A stretch of 64,000 nt of DNA from positions 1 to 64,000 of the forward strand of contig NZ_MNAN01000018.1 in NCBI RefSeq assembly GCF_001854475.1, in the 5' to 3' direction. Positions 46,277 through 55,428 of the stretch are shown here, piece after piece. Origin of the DNA: Pseudoalteromonas byunsanensis (GTDB taxonomy: Bacteria; Pseudomonadota; Gammaproteobacteria; Enterobacterales; Alteromonadaceae). The notes under the pieces were generated by a model, which had not been told where the DNA came from, did no database searches, and was given only the letters and a program-made list of their open reading frames with translations. A program made the translations under genes and the position numbers. Position 1 is the stretch's first letter. Each line of letters begins with the position of its first letter.

Positions 46277-47260
46277 ATGATTTACGACAGTATCCTATCT
46301 TGTGTAGGCAATACACCAACGGTACGTTTGAGCAAAATGTTTCCGTATCAAGAGCATACCGTTTTAGCAAAACTTGAAATGCTTAATCCTGGAGGCAGTA
46401 TCAAAGATCGTCCTGCCAAGTTTATGGTGGAGCAAGGCATTAAGCGAGGAGATATCACTCCTTACAGCCATATCATCGAAAGTTCATCGGGCAACTTAGC
46501 CATTGCACTGGCGATGATTTGTCAACAGCATGCACTCCCTTTTACTGCGGTCGTTGATCCTAAAATATCGCCAACCAACCTGAAGCTACTAGAAATCTAT
46601 GGTGCAAATATTGTTCAGGTTACTGAGAAAGATCAGAACAATGGCTATCTGCAAACTCGTATAGACACGGTAAAGCGACTGGTAGCTGAAACCCCCAATG
46701 CCGTATGGGTAAATCAATATGCGAACCCAGATAACTGGCGTAGCCACTACTTTGGTGAAGCAGAAGAAATCCTCAATGATCTTGACGTTAACGTGGATTA
46801 CTTGGTCGTAGGGGCAAGTACATCTGGCACCTTGATGGGGGTTGCTCGGCGTTTAAAAGAAGCGAATAAAAACCTTAAAGTTGTGGCTGTAGATATTACA
46901 GGCTCGGTACTTTTTGGCGGAACATCGGGCCCAAGAGAATTACCCGGAATCGGCGCAAGTAGAGTACCAGAGCTATTAGACCCGACAGAAGTCGATGAAG
47001 TAATTTATGTGGACGATTATGAATCCGCATTAGCATGTCGTGAGCTGGTCAAAAAAGAAAGTATTTTTGCAGGCGGCTCAAGTGGCTCCGCAATTGCAGC
47101 TATTAAAAAGCTGCTTCCTTCAATCCCTAAACACAGTGTTGTGTTAACCCTGTTTGCTGATCGTGGCGACCGCTATCTGGATTTGGTTTACGACCAAGAT
47201 TGGTTCGACATGGTTAAGCAACGACACCTTTCAAATACGCAATTAGAACAAATCGTCTAG
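46277..47260 (+). CDS. sbnA: SbnA-like PLP enzyme, N-(1-amino-1-carboxyl-2-ethyl)-glutamate synthase
   Basis: This 327-residue enzyme has the fold-type II PLP lysine at Lys43 (GGSIKDRPAKF), the phosphate-binding loop (SSSGNLAIALAM) and the stretches DPKISPTNLK and RELPGIGASRVPE that set SbnA apart from cysteine synthases. In staphyloferrin B synthesis SbnA condenses O-phosphoserine with glutamate. The ATG at 46277 is preferred (GGAGG and AAAGG upstream) over one at 46259. It is the first gene of the operon. Confidence 0.93.
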   Translation: MIYDSILSCVGNTPTVRLSKMFPYQEHTVLAKLEMLNPGGSIKDRPAKFMVEQGIKRGDITPYSHIIESSSGNLAIALAMICQQHALPFTAVVDPKISPTNLKLLEIYGANIVQVTEKDQNNGYLQTRIDTVKRLVAETPNAVWVNQYANPDNWRSHYFGEAEEILNDLDVNVDYLVVGASTSGTLMGVARRLKEANKNLKVVAVDITGSVLFGGTSGPRELPGIGASRVPELLDPTEVDEVIYVDDYESALACRELVKKESIFAGGSSGSAIAAIKKLLPSIPKHSVVLTLFADRGDRYLDLVYDQDWFDMVKQRHLSNTQLEQIV

Positions 47261-47274
47261 TTAAGGAACTATCA

Positions 47275-48288
47275 ATGACAGTACAAACTGAACTACGCTA
47301 TTTAAGTCAAACCGATCTTAAGCAGTTGGGCGCAGATCACAGTGATGCCTTTATTCAAGCTATCGAAGAGGGCCTTAGGTTACATGCAAAACAAGAATTT
47401 GTTCAACCACTTAAGCCTTATTTAAGATGGCCGGATGCACCTCATATTGCAGACCGTATTATTGCCATGCCTTGTTATTTAGGTGGTGAAAATCCAATTG
47501 CAGGTATCAAATGGATAGGTTCTCGCCAACACAACCCCAGTAAATTTGATATTCCACGCGCCAGCGCCGTGATCATTCTAAATGACGCACAAACTAATTA
47601 CCCTGTGGCTATTATGGAAGCAAGCTTGATTAGTGCGATGCGAACGGCTGCCATCACGGGGGTTGCGACCAAATATTTGGCTAAAAAGGACTTTAGTGAT
47701 GTTTCGATTATAGGTTGTGGTCCGATAGCACAGATGCAGGTGCAAACCTTGTTAGAGCAGTATCAGTCAATCAAAACTATCCATTTATATGATCTGTCAG
47801 CCGTAGCAGCTGATCGTTTAATTAGTCAGTTTGCAGGTAATTTTCCATCAGTCGAGTTCGTCATTCATCCTAGCGCGCAAGCTGCGGTTGAGCAAGCGGA
47901 TGTATTAGTAACCTGTACGGTGTCAGATGCGCCGTATATTCCATATTCTTGGCTGAAAAAGGGCTGCTTTGTTTCGAACATCTCCATTATGGATATTGAA
48001 AAAGAGGTATTTGTAAAAGCAGATAAAGTCATCGTAGATGATTGGGATCAGTCAAACCGTGAGAAGAAGGTTATTAATCAATTGGTTGAAGAGGGCAAGT
48101 TTAGTCGTGAAGCTCTGCACGCAGAGCTTGGTGAGATAGTGCTTGGCGAAGTGGTAGGCCGAGAAAATGACGATGAAATTATCCTGCTAAACCCAATGGG
48201 CATGGCAATAGACGATATTGTGTGCGCGCGTTGGTTTTATCAAGCTGCATTGGCAAAGGATGCGGGTACTAAGTTACCACTGTTTTAA
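47275..48288 (+). CDS. sbnB: SbnB-like NAD-dependent dehydrogenase
   Basis: The 337-residue protein belongs to the ornithine cyclodeaminase/mu-crystallin family. The Rossmann motif GCGPIAQMQ is at 147-155 and the substrate region carries AGIKWIGS (Lys79) and MRTAAITG. SbnB oxidatively cleaves the SbnA product to L-2,3-diaminopropionate and 2-oxoglutarate, both building blocks of staphyloferrin B. It starts 14 nt after sbnA. The 86 nt after it contain no strong terminator. Confidence 0.93.
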   Translation: MTVQTELRYLSQTDLKQLGADHSDAFIQAIEEGLRLHAKQEFVQPLKPYLRWPDAPHIADRIIAMPCYLGGENPIAGIKWIGSRQHNPSKFDIPRASAVIILNDAQTNYPVAIMEASLISAMRTAAITGVATKYLAKKDFSDVSIIGCGPIAQMQVQTLLEQYQSIKTIHLYDLSAVAADRLISQFAGNFPSVEFVIHPSAQAAVEQADVLVTCTVSDAPYIPYSWLKKGCFVSNISIMDIEKEVFVKADKVIVDDWDQSNREKKVINQLVEEGKFSREALHAELGEIVLGEVVGRENDDEIILLNPMGMAIDDIVCARWFYQAALAKDAGTKLPLF

Positions 48289-48374
48289 TCATTGAGAAAC
48301 GGACGGACATGCCAAATTGAGCATGTCCAACTTTCAAAATTATAAGCCGTGTGTGAGCAAAGTTTTGTAAGGCT

Positions 48375-50072
48375 TTGCGATTTAAAGGAGTTGAGATGAC
48401 TTTATCGGTTAACCTTTATAACCCCCGTTTTGCGCTGGTGCAAAAACTCATCGCTGCACTTTTCCTTGAAAATTATGGTGATTTCAAAACCCATTGTACG
48501 TATCAACATGGCCAACTTTTGGTTCGCCTTGACTCGCATAGTCACCTGGTTTTTGCTTGTCAGTTTAATCCTGAAAATATGGTTCCTTATGCCATAACGG
48601 AACCAGATATTTATATACAAAAACAAAACCAACAACCCACATCGGTGTCTTTGACATCATTGATGAGCCATTTTATCGAATCACACTGGTGGCCTGTGGG
48701 TGACAGTCAAAGGGTTTTGTCGAAATGGCATGAAGTGGTGCAGACGGTTGATTTATTGGCTCAACAAGCACCTGTTAGTCAAGCGACTGACTTATTTGAG
48801 TGGTTAGCATTGGTAATAGATAGGCCAAATCATCCATTCGCCCATGCTAAAGCGAGTTTACTATCTGTACTTGAAAACTGGACTGAGCAACAAGTGCATT
48901 GGTGGGCATTTCCACAAGAACAGGTGTTTACTCGCCAATCTAAAGTTGCATACCACTTATTGTTGAATGACTCCCAGCAGCAGTATTTGCAAGCTAAGCT
49001 AACTGATTTAGGTGATGATTATATTGCATTACCCTTGCTTGCAAGTCAGATAGTTCTAGCGCGCGAAATTCCAGCTAGCCGAGATTTGGAGTTTACTTCT
49101 GAGCTGGGACTTGCCACTAGTTCGTTGCGCACGTTTTGTCACCCCAATGACCTTTTAGTACATATTAAAATGGCCAGTAGTGCCACGCCTTTGGGGGCAA
49201 TGCGTACTATGCCGCCTAGATATTTATACAATGGTGATTGTGCGTATGCGCTATTGCAGGACATTCTACAGCGCTCTAAAACGCTCACACAAAATGTGAA
49301 GTTGTGTGATGAACGTCAATGGTGGAGCCTCAGTACACATCGAGATATGTTGCAGTGTAAAGGTGAGATAGGAGTGCAGCTTAGGTGCCTTCCGGCTCAT
49401 GACAAACAGTTAGTACTTTCAATGGCTGCACTAAACCACCCATACGCGTGGCATATGTTGGCACAATCAGGTGTAAATACTCAGCAGTTTTTTACTAATT
49501 TATGCCAGCGTTTCGTGCAAGTTGGGATGAACTTTTTGCACTATGGAGTGGTACCAGAATGCCATGGGCAAAATATCATTCTTTATATCAATGATCACGA
49601 CGACTTTACTTTCGTATTACGCGACCATGATTCGCTAAGAATTTGCCCACAGCAGTTGACGGCTAACAAATTGGCCTTACCTGATTATCAAATCAATTGG
49701 CATACCCCAAATACTTTGGTATTGCCGGATCTAACTGAACTGGCTAAATACTTTATTACCTTAGGCTTGCAAGTGAACCTATACCCAATTGCCAAAGCAA
49801 TGCCTCAAGGAGGAGATGAACAAGCGTTTTGGCGCAGACTGCATCTCGATATAGAAACTTGCCTTGAACAGATTAATGATGAGGCATTTACTGCATGGGC
49901 ACAGCGGCATGTATTGGACGCTAAACTCTGGCCATTCAAAGCAGTATTGGCTCCGTTATTTGGCGCAGCTGATGATGTGACAGGTATGCCCAGCGCAATG
50001 TCTACCATCATAAATCCATTAATATCGGTTACGCAGTGCCGACAGGAGAGGGTGCGTGACTTCGCCAACTAA
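48375..50072 (+). CDS. sbnE: NIS siderophore synthetase (IucA/IucC), SbnE position
   Basis: A 565-residue protein with the C-terminal half of the IucA/IucC fold (SSLRTFCHPND, then ECHGQNIILYIND and VLRDHDS). The N-terminal half is divergent: the usual GHPxHPxxKxR segment is not recognisable and the HPWQ segment is replaced by ALPLLASQIVL. By elimination (the SbnC- and SbnF-like domains are in the fusion protein), it takes the SbnE role, citrate plus L-diaminopropionate. A start at the second Met (48396) is also possible and has AAAGGAG seven bases ahead. Confidence 0.8.
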   Translation: MRFKGVEMTLSVNLYNPRFALVQKLIAALFLENYGDFKTHCTYQHGQLLVRLDSHSHLVFACQFNPENMVPYAITEPDIYIQKQNQQPTSVSLTSLMSHFIESHWWPVGDSQRVLSKWHEVVQTVDLLAQQAPVSQATDLFEWLALVIDRPNHPFAHAKASLLSVLENWTEQQVHWWAFPQEQVFTRQSKVAYHLLLNDSQQQYLQAKLTDLGDDYIALPLLASQIVLAREIPASRDLEFTSELGLATSSLRTFCHPNDLLVHIKMASSATPLGAMRTMPPRYLYNGDCAYALLQDILQRSKTLTQNVKLCDERQWWSLSTHRDMLQCKGEIGVQLRCLPAHDKQLVLSMAALNHPYAWHMLAQSGVNTQQFFTNLCQRFVQVGMNFLHYGVVPECHGQNIILYINDHDDFTFVLRDHDSLRICPQQLTANKLALPDYQINWHTPNTLVLPDLTELAKYFITLGLQVNLYPIAKAMPQGGDEQAFWRRLHLDIETCLEQINDEAFTAWAQRHVLDAKLWPFKAVLAPLFGAADDVTGMPSAMSTIINPLISVTQCRQERVRDFAN

Positions 50073-51246
50073 GCCACTTTACTTACTTCTGGCTACGCAA
50101 TTTTTAGTCACTTTCTCATTAATGGTATTGATCCCAGTGTTGCCACTGTACCTTGAGCAACTTGGCAAGCAGCAGGCGGTGTCAGGGTTTTATTCAGCTT
50201 TGGCACTGTCCGCTCCTGCCGTAGGTGGCTTGCTAAGTGCGCCTGTAGTCGGCATGTTAGGTGATCGTTATCGTTATAAGAATATTTTTATCGCTGCACT
50301 GGTACTGTTCGTGTTGTCTTTGTTAGGAATGGCTTGGTTTCAATCAATCAGTTTATTCATTGGCGCACGATTTTTACTGGGACTCTCAGGTATAGGCGTG
50401 GTACTTACACTGTTCTTTAGTCGTGCCAATATTGCACCACAAGGTCATCAATTGGGCATGCAACAACAAGCTATCTCGTTGGCTTGCCTACTTGGCCCGC
50501 TCGTAGGTGGGTACAGTCTACAGACAATAGGCATGAACATGGTTTTGACCGTCACAGCAGCTGTCACCGTCAGTTGTTTACTGGCGCTAATGTGGTTGCT
50601 TGATAAAGATATATTGCAGCCACAAGGCACTGAAGCAGGGTCAAAATCGACGGATAAGAGTCAGTTTTCTACACCGATATGGGGCTGGTTGCTAGCAGGC
50701 GCTTTTTCTCAGGCAGGTGCCTTTGCGTTGGTGGTGGGTTTTGCATTGTATATGACACAAATGTGGCCAAGCCCGAACGTGGCCAGCCAAATAGGCCTGA
50801 TCCATGCTCTGGCATGGTGTGGCACATTTGCTTTAGCGGGTTTTTGGGGCAGACGTAATACCCGTGGTTTTGGAGCGCAGTCATTTGCATTTGGCGCACT
50901 GGGCTGCGGACTGGCGGTTGTGTTAATCGATTTTGTCTCGTCGCTTTGGTTTATTGCCATATTACGCATCATACAAGGGGGGTTTTTCGCAGCCCAATCA
51001 CAAAGTTTATTTCTACAAATCAGCACTCTGAGTCCAGCTAATCAACAAGGCCAGGCACTAGGGTATGCAAAAAGCGCACAAGTTTCAGGGCAATTGATTG
51101 GTCCTTTTGCTGCGGCATTTTGCTTTTCTCACTTTGGCGCTAGCAGCGTGCTTTGGCTAACCGCCGGATTATTTATCGCCGCCGCAATTTTGGTGAGTTT
51201 TTTACTATCAGTACAACAAGTTAATTTAAAGGTAAAAACACAATGA
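50056..51246 (+). CDS. sbnD: MFS siderophore exporter, SbnD-like
   Basis: This 396-residue protein has 12 predicted membrane helices and the MFS loop pattern between helices 2 and 3 (GMLGDRYRYKN). It starts with GTG inside the end of the synthetase gene (17-nt overlap) and its stop overlaps the fusion synthetase start (ATGA). In staphyloferrin B loci SbnD exports the product. The family does not by itself show the substrate. Confidence 0.88.
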   Translation: MTSPTKPLYLLLATQFLVTFSLMVLIPVLPLYLEQLGKQQAVSGFYSALALSAPAVGGLLSAPVVGMLGDRYRYKNIFIAALVLFVLSLLGMAWFQSISLFIGARFLLGLSGIGVVLTLFFSRANIAPQGHQLGMQQQAISLACLLGPLVGGYSLQTIGMNMVLTVTAAVTVSCLLALMWLLDKDILQPQGTEAGSKSTDKSQFSTPIWGWLLAGAFSQAGAFALVVGFALYMTQMWPSPNVASQIGLIHALAWCGTFALAGFWGRRNTRGFGAQSFAFGALGCGLAVVLIDFVSSLWFIAILRIIQGGFFAAQSQSLFLQISTLSPANQQGQALGYAKSAQVSGQLIGPFAAAFCFSHFGASSVLWLTAGLFIAAAILVSFLLSVQQVNLKVKTQ

Positions 51247-54200
51247 ACACGATGGAATGGGCTTTGTTAGATACAAAGCTAGTCGAACAGTATCTCAACA
51301 CATATATTCGCGAACGGGAAATCGACTTAGGGCAGTGTCGCTATGCCGGTAGCTACCAATATGCATTACCTTTGTCTGATGACGGTGTACAGGTGTTGTT
51401 TGATATTCAGCACTATTCAATGACGGGTTATCATAGCTATCACATGCCTGTGGCAATACATGAAGCTGGTGTGACAACAGAGCTGAACGATATTAATGTG
51501 TTGCTTGTTCATATGTGCAATGCGTTGGCGCAAGTGAGTAGCACTGAGGCCAGTGATGAGTTCTTCAAGAAAGTAACCAACAGTGTACGTTACTGTCGTC
51601 ATTATGTTAATGAGGTAGTAAAGCACTCCCATAGTACGCAGCAGCGTGATGAGTTCATTTTGGCTGAGCAAGGATTGTTGCTGGGCCATCCATTTCACGT
51701 GACTTCAAAGGCTTGTCAGGGTTTTAGTGATGAAGATTTAGCTCGTTATAGCCCAGAGTTAGGGGCTGCATTTAAACTACATTATTTTGCTTTGTCGCCC
51801 GCGCTGATGAAACAGCGAGTGATCAGTAATTATGAAATACCACAAGACCCCATCATGCTCGATGAAGCTAAAGCTTTACTGGGCGAGCGTCTTGACGAAT
51901 ATCAGTTGTTACCCTGTCACCCTTGGCAAGCCAATCACCTGCTTGAAGATGATGCAGTGAAATTGTATTTAGCTGAGGATGAAATTATATCCTTAGGCCC
52001 GATGGGAGAGACTGTGTGGCCAACTTCATCTGTGCGCACTGTATTTGCACCAAAGCAAGGCTTATTTGTGAAGCTAGCACTGGATGTACGTATCACCAAC
52101 TTTATCCGTAATAATCCGCCAAGCCACTTAGAGCGAGCACTTGATGCAAGTGAGATTATTGTCGAAAACCAGCTAGATAAAGGAATAGAACGACTAAGGC
52201 TACTGCCCGAGATCGCTTATCAAACAATCAATAATGAAGTGTTGGCTGCGTCATTTGCAGTGCTATATCGCCAAGGGTTGAGTGAGTCTATGCAAGCTCA
52301 AACACGCATCCTAGCTGCATTGGTAGAAGAGTCGCCAATCACCGGAACAATGCCGTTAAGTGATTTTATTCGCGCCGCAGCTCAGGCGCATAATACAACG
52401 GTCAACGAAACTTTTCTAAGGCAGTGGTGGTACGGCTATTTAGATGCAGCGTTACTACCGACACTGAGGTTGTTTGCAAGTTCCGGTGTAAGTCTAGAGG
52501 CCCACCTGCAAAATGCATTGATGTATTTTGAAAATGGTTGGCCAAGTATGCTGGTGGTCAGAGATATGGAAGGATGTAGCGTTTCATCGCAAAGACAGCC
52601 TAATTTAGACCCAAATAGTTCTGCCAGTTACAGTGAAAACGAAGCTTGGTTCCGCTATCAATATTATGTCGTGGTAAATCATATTGCGCATGTGCTGTCA
52701 GCTGTAGCGCGTAACCATGCTATTTCTGAAGAAGCACTTTGGTCTGTAACTCGAGAGTTTTTGCAAAGTGTTGCAAACGACGATATCGCCAAACCTCAGG
52801 CAACGGCACTACTAAATTGCGCCACATTACCTGCAAAAGGTAATTTGTTGAGTACTCTGCATGGTTGTGGTGAATCTCCTGTATGGGTCGATATTGATAA
52901 CCCATTGCGTTATCAAAGCGAATTGTCACTATCTGCTCAACAGTGTTCTGAGCAAAGAGTCGTCACTCAGCTTATAGAAGCTTTACTGTATGAGAAAGTT
53001 TTGCCCTATCACTGGCAAAATAGTAAGTTAATTTTGCCTTTGGACGAGCAGACACATTATGAAGTGATCGCGCGAAAGACAGCGCACTTTGAGCGAATTC
53101 GTATTGATTATCCAACGTTAGTGCGTCACCACCAAGGGCGCTCAAGTGCGCTATCCTTGGCAAAAATGATGACAGACTTAGCCAAATTAGAGTTGGCTCC
53201 GGCTGATGTCTGGTCAAGATTTTATGATGAATTACACCATACTACGCAAAAGCATAGTCAGGTTTTGGCGGCAAAACCGCAGACACCACTTCGGGACATG
53301 GATTATGCACAATGTGAGGCGAAGATCAGTAACGGACACCTTTATCACCCGAGTTTTAAATCCAGATTGGGTTTTACACTAAAAGATAACGCCAGTTACG
53401 GTCCGGAGTTAGCTAACCCTATGCATCTGCGCTGGTTAGCGGTTGACTTGCAACTGGTGAGTGCAAACTTTGCAAAGGGTCATAGTATACAAAGCTTGGC
53501 CAGAAATCATTTTAATGACGGTCAGCTATTACAAATAGAGGCACAATTAAAGGCCTATGGCGCAACGCTTGAGCAAGTCATGCTTTTACCTGTGCATCCT
53601 TGGCAGTGGGAGCATATTGGTGAAATTTACTTTGCCGCGAGCAAAGGCTTATATCCAATAGAGATAGACGGTCACCGTTATCTGCCTCAGCAATCTATCC
53701 GAACATTAAGTGATTACAGTGATGTGACCGCGCTGTCTGTTAAATTGGCACTGAGCATCACTAACACTTCAACATCAAGAGTACTGGCACCGCACACCAT
53801 TGCCAACGCGGGCATGATCAGCGACTGGCTGTGCAGCTTGTTGCAAGACAATGATGCATGGCAGCAGGTAACGAAACCAATCATTCTAAAGGAAGTCGCT
53901 GGGGTTAGCGTATTGTCTCAGCCTATGCTCAGCGCGCAATACGGCGCACTTGGTTGTATCTGGCGTGAAAGTGTTTATCAGTATGTGCAATCACCTGAGT
54001 CAGTAGTGCCGGTCACTGCACTTATGCAACTAGACATTGATGACAAACCATTAATTGCTCCTTGGGTGGAGCAGCATGGTTTGACCACGTGGCTTAGTGC
54101 ATTAGTTGACCACGTCTATATTCCGGTTATGCATATGCTTTGGCAGCATGGTGTCGCGATGGAGTCGCACGCACAAAATATGCTGTTGGTCCATAAACAA

Positions 54201-54662
54201 GGTTTACCAACACAAGCCGCTTTGAAAGACTTCCATGATGGTGTGAGATTCAGTGTTGCTTTGCTTGATAAGCCAGAGCTTTTGCCAGGTCTCATCGAGT
54301 CACCTGCTGAACATGCTCGTGTCAATCCAAATTCATTCTTACAGACCGATTGTAAAGATGAATTACGCGACTTCACACAAGATGCTTTGTGTTTTGTGAA
54401 CTTGGCCGAGTTGGGTTGGTTTATTGAACAGCACTTTGCGTTCAGTGGAGAGGCTTTTTGGGATTTAGTACGTAGTCGTATCGAGCGCTATCAAAGTGCA
54501 CATTCTCACCTTAGTGAACGCTTTGAAATGTTTGACTTTTTTGCACCTAGCATAGACGTAGAGCAATTGGCTTGCCGCCGCTTTATGCCAGAACAGCGCT
54601 TAAGAGTCATGTCCGTGAGCAACCCATTGGCAGATGCAAAGCCGGAGTCGACAAATGAGTAA
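51243..54662 (+). CDS. Fused double NIS synthetase (SbnC-like + SbnF-like)
   Basis: Two complete IucA/IucC domains lie in one 1139-residue chain. Domain 1 (about 1-590) has GHPFHVTSK at 148-156, CHPWQ at 225-229 and PTSSVRTV at 260-267, and ends in a KGNLLSTLHGCGESP segment, all close to SbnC. Domain 2 (about 600-1139) has GHLYHPSFKSRLGF from 698 and LLPVHPWQ at 781-788, resembling SbnF. In S. aureus these are separate enzymes adding 2-oxoglutarate and the second diaminopropionate. The fusion has no internal stop and good motifs in both halves. Confidence 0.92.
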   Translation: MNTMEWALLDTKLVEQYLNTYIREREIDLGQCRYAGSYQYALPLSDDGVQVLFDIQHYSMTGYHSYHMPVAIHEAGVTTELNDINVLLVHMCNALAQVSSTEASDEFFKKVTNSVRYCRHYVNEVVKHSHSTQQRDEFILAEQGLLLGHPFHVTSKACQGFSDEDLARYSPELGAAFKLHYFALSPALMKQRVISNYEIPQDPIMLDEAKALLGERLDEYQLLPCHPWQANHLLEDDAVKLYLAEDEIISLGPMGETVWPTSSVRTVFAPKQGLFVKLALDVRITNFIRNNPPSHLERALDASEIIVENQLDKGIERLRLLPEIAYQTINNEVLAASFAVLYRQGLSESMQAQTRILAALVEESPITGTMPLSDFIRAAAQAHNTTVNETFLRQWWYGYLDAALLPTLRLFASSGVSLEAHLQNALMYFENGWPSMLVVRDMEGCSVSSQRQPNLDPNSSASYSENEAWFRYQYYVVVNHIAHVLSAVARNHAISEEALWSVTREFLQSVANDDIAKPQATALLNCATLPAKGNLLSTLHGCGESPVWVDIDNPLRYQSELSLSAQQCSEQRVVTQLIEALLYEKVLPYHWQNSKLILPLDEQTHYEVIARKTAHFERIRIDYPTLVRHHQGRSSALSLAKMMTDLAKLELAPADVWSRFYDELHHTTQKHSQVLAAKPQTPLRDMDYAQCEAKISNGHLYHPSFKSRLGFTLKDNASYGPELANPMHLRWLAVDLQLVSANFAKGHSIQSLARNHFNDGQLLQIEAQLKAYGATLEQVMLLPVHPWQWEHIGEIYFAASKGLYPIEIDGHRYLPQQSIRTLSDYSDVTALSVKLALSITNTSTSRVLAPHTIANAGMISDWLCSLLQDNDAWQQVTKPIILKEVAGVSVLSQPMLSAQYGALGCIWRESVYQYVQSPESVVPVTALMQLDIDDKPLIAPWVEQHGLTTWLSALVDHVYIPVMHMLWQHGVAMESHAQNMLLVHKQGLPTQAALKDFHDGVRFSVALLDKPELLPGLIESPAEHARVNPNSFLQTDCKDELRDFTQDALCFVNLAELGWFIEQHFAFSGEAFWDLVRSRIERYQSAHSHLSERFEMFDFFAPSIDVEQLACRRFMPEQRLRVMSVSNPLADAKPESTNE

Positions 54663-55428
54663 GCAAAGATTAAAGCAGCGCCTTTGTCAGTCAAGCGAAT
54701 GCTTTGGTGTGTTTAGTTCTATTTCAGATGTCGTTGCTATCGAGCAGTTGGCTTTGGCAGGTTATGACTTCATTATCTTTGACCTTGAACACACGCTGCA
54801 TAGCTTAAATGACGTAGAAAAAGTGTTGTTAGCGGCAACGGTTGCTGAGTTGGAAGTATTAGTGAGGATCCCAAAAGGACGCTATGACCTAATCGCACCG
54901 CTTTTGGATGCAGGTGCTAGCGGCATTGTTTGTGCGATGGTTGAAACACCAGAGCAGGCACAGGAATTGGTTGAACGTTGTTATTACAGCCCATTGGGGA
55001 TGCGAGGCCTGAACTCTACAAGGCTCAATGGATACGCTACAAAAGAGCTTGCTAAAAGTCTGACTGAAGCCAACAAGCAAACGGTAGTTGTCGCCATGAT
55101 AGAGACACAACTGGGTGTTGAAAATGCATTGCAGATAGCGTCAACACTAGGTATAGACGCTGTACTTGAAGGCGCTGCTGACTTATCACAATCACTGGGA
55201 GTTGCATGGCAAACGCAGCATCCAAGTGTACGTGTAGCAGTGGCGCAAATAGCGCAAGCATGTGAGCATGCACAAAGTACTTTTATGGCAATTCCACGTA
55301 CGACAGAAGCTGTCACTCAATGGCAACAAAGTGGGGTGACGAACTTTGTACTGGGTGATGATAGAAGCATCATGCGCAACGCCCACAAAGCGAATATCGC
55401 ACAGTTTAAAAAGGAGCTAGAACAGTGA
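54655..55428 (+). CDS. sbnG: SbnG-like citrate synthase (HpcH/HpaI aldolase fold)
   Basis: The 257-residue protein has the HpcH/HpaI aldolase pattern: FDLEHTLHS, VRIPKGRYDLI, GASGIVCAMVETPEQA and PLGMRGLNS, then MIETQLGVENA. SbnG makes citrate from oxaloacetate and acetyl-CoA for the siderophore, independent of the TCA enzyme. The ATG at 54655 overlaps the fusion gene by 8 nt; an upstream in-frame ATG overlaps further and is less likely. Confidence 0.92.
   Translation: MSKQRLKQRLCQSSECFGVFSSISDVVAIEQLALAGYDFIIFDLEHTLHSLNDVEKVLLAATVAELEVLVRIPKGRYDLIAPLLDAGASGIVCAMVETPEQAQELVERCYYSPLGMRGLNSTRLNGYATKELAKSLTEANKQTVVVAMIETQLGVENALQIASTLGIDAVLEGAADLSQSLGVAWQTQHPSVRVAVAQIAQACEHAQSTFMAIPRTTEAVTQWQQSGVTNFVLGDDRSIMRNAHKANIAQFKKELEQ

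Noticed and set aside
46277..47260. Housekeeping cysteine synthase
   Set aside because: The stretches DPKISPTNLK and RELPGIGASRVPE and the operon context fit SbnA.
47275..48288. Ornithine cyclodeaminase
   Set aside because: Same family, but the pairing with sbnA and the siderophore genes indicates SbnB.
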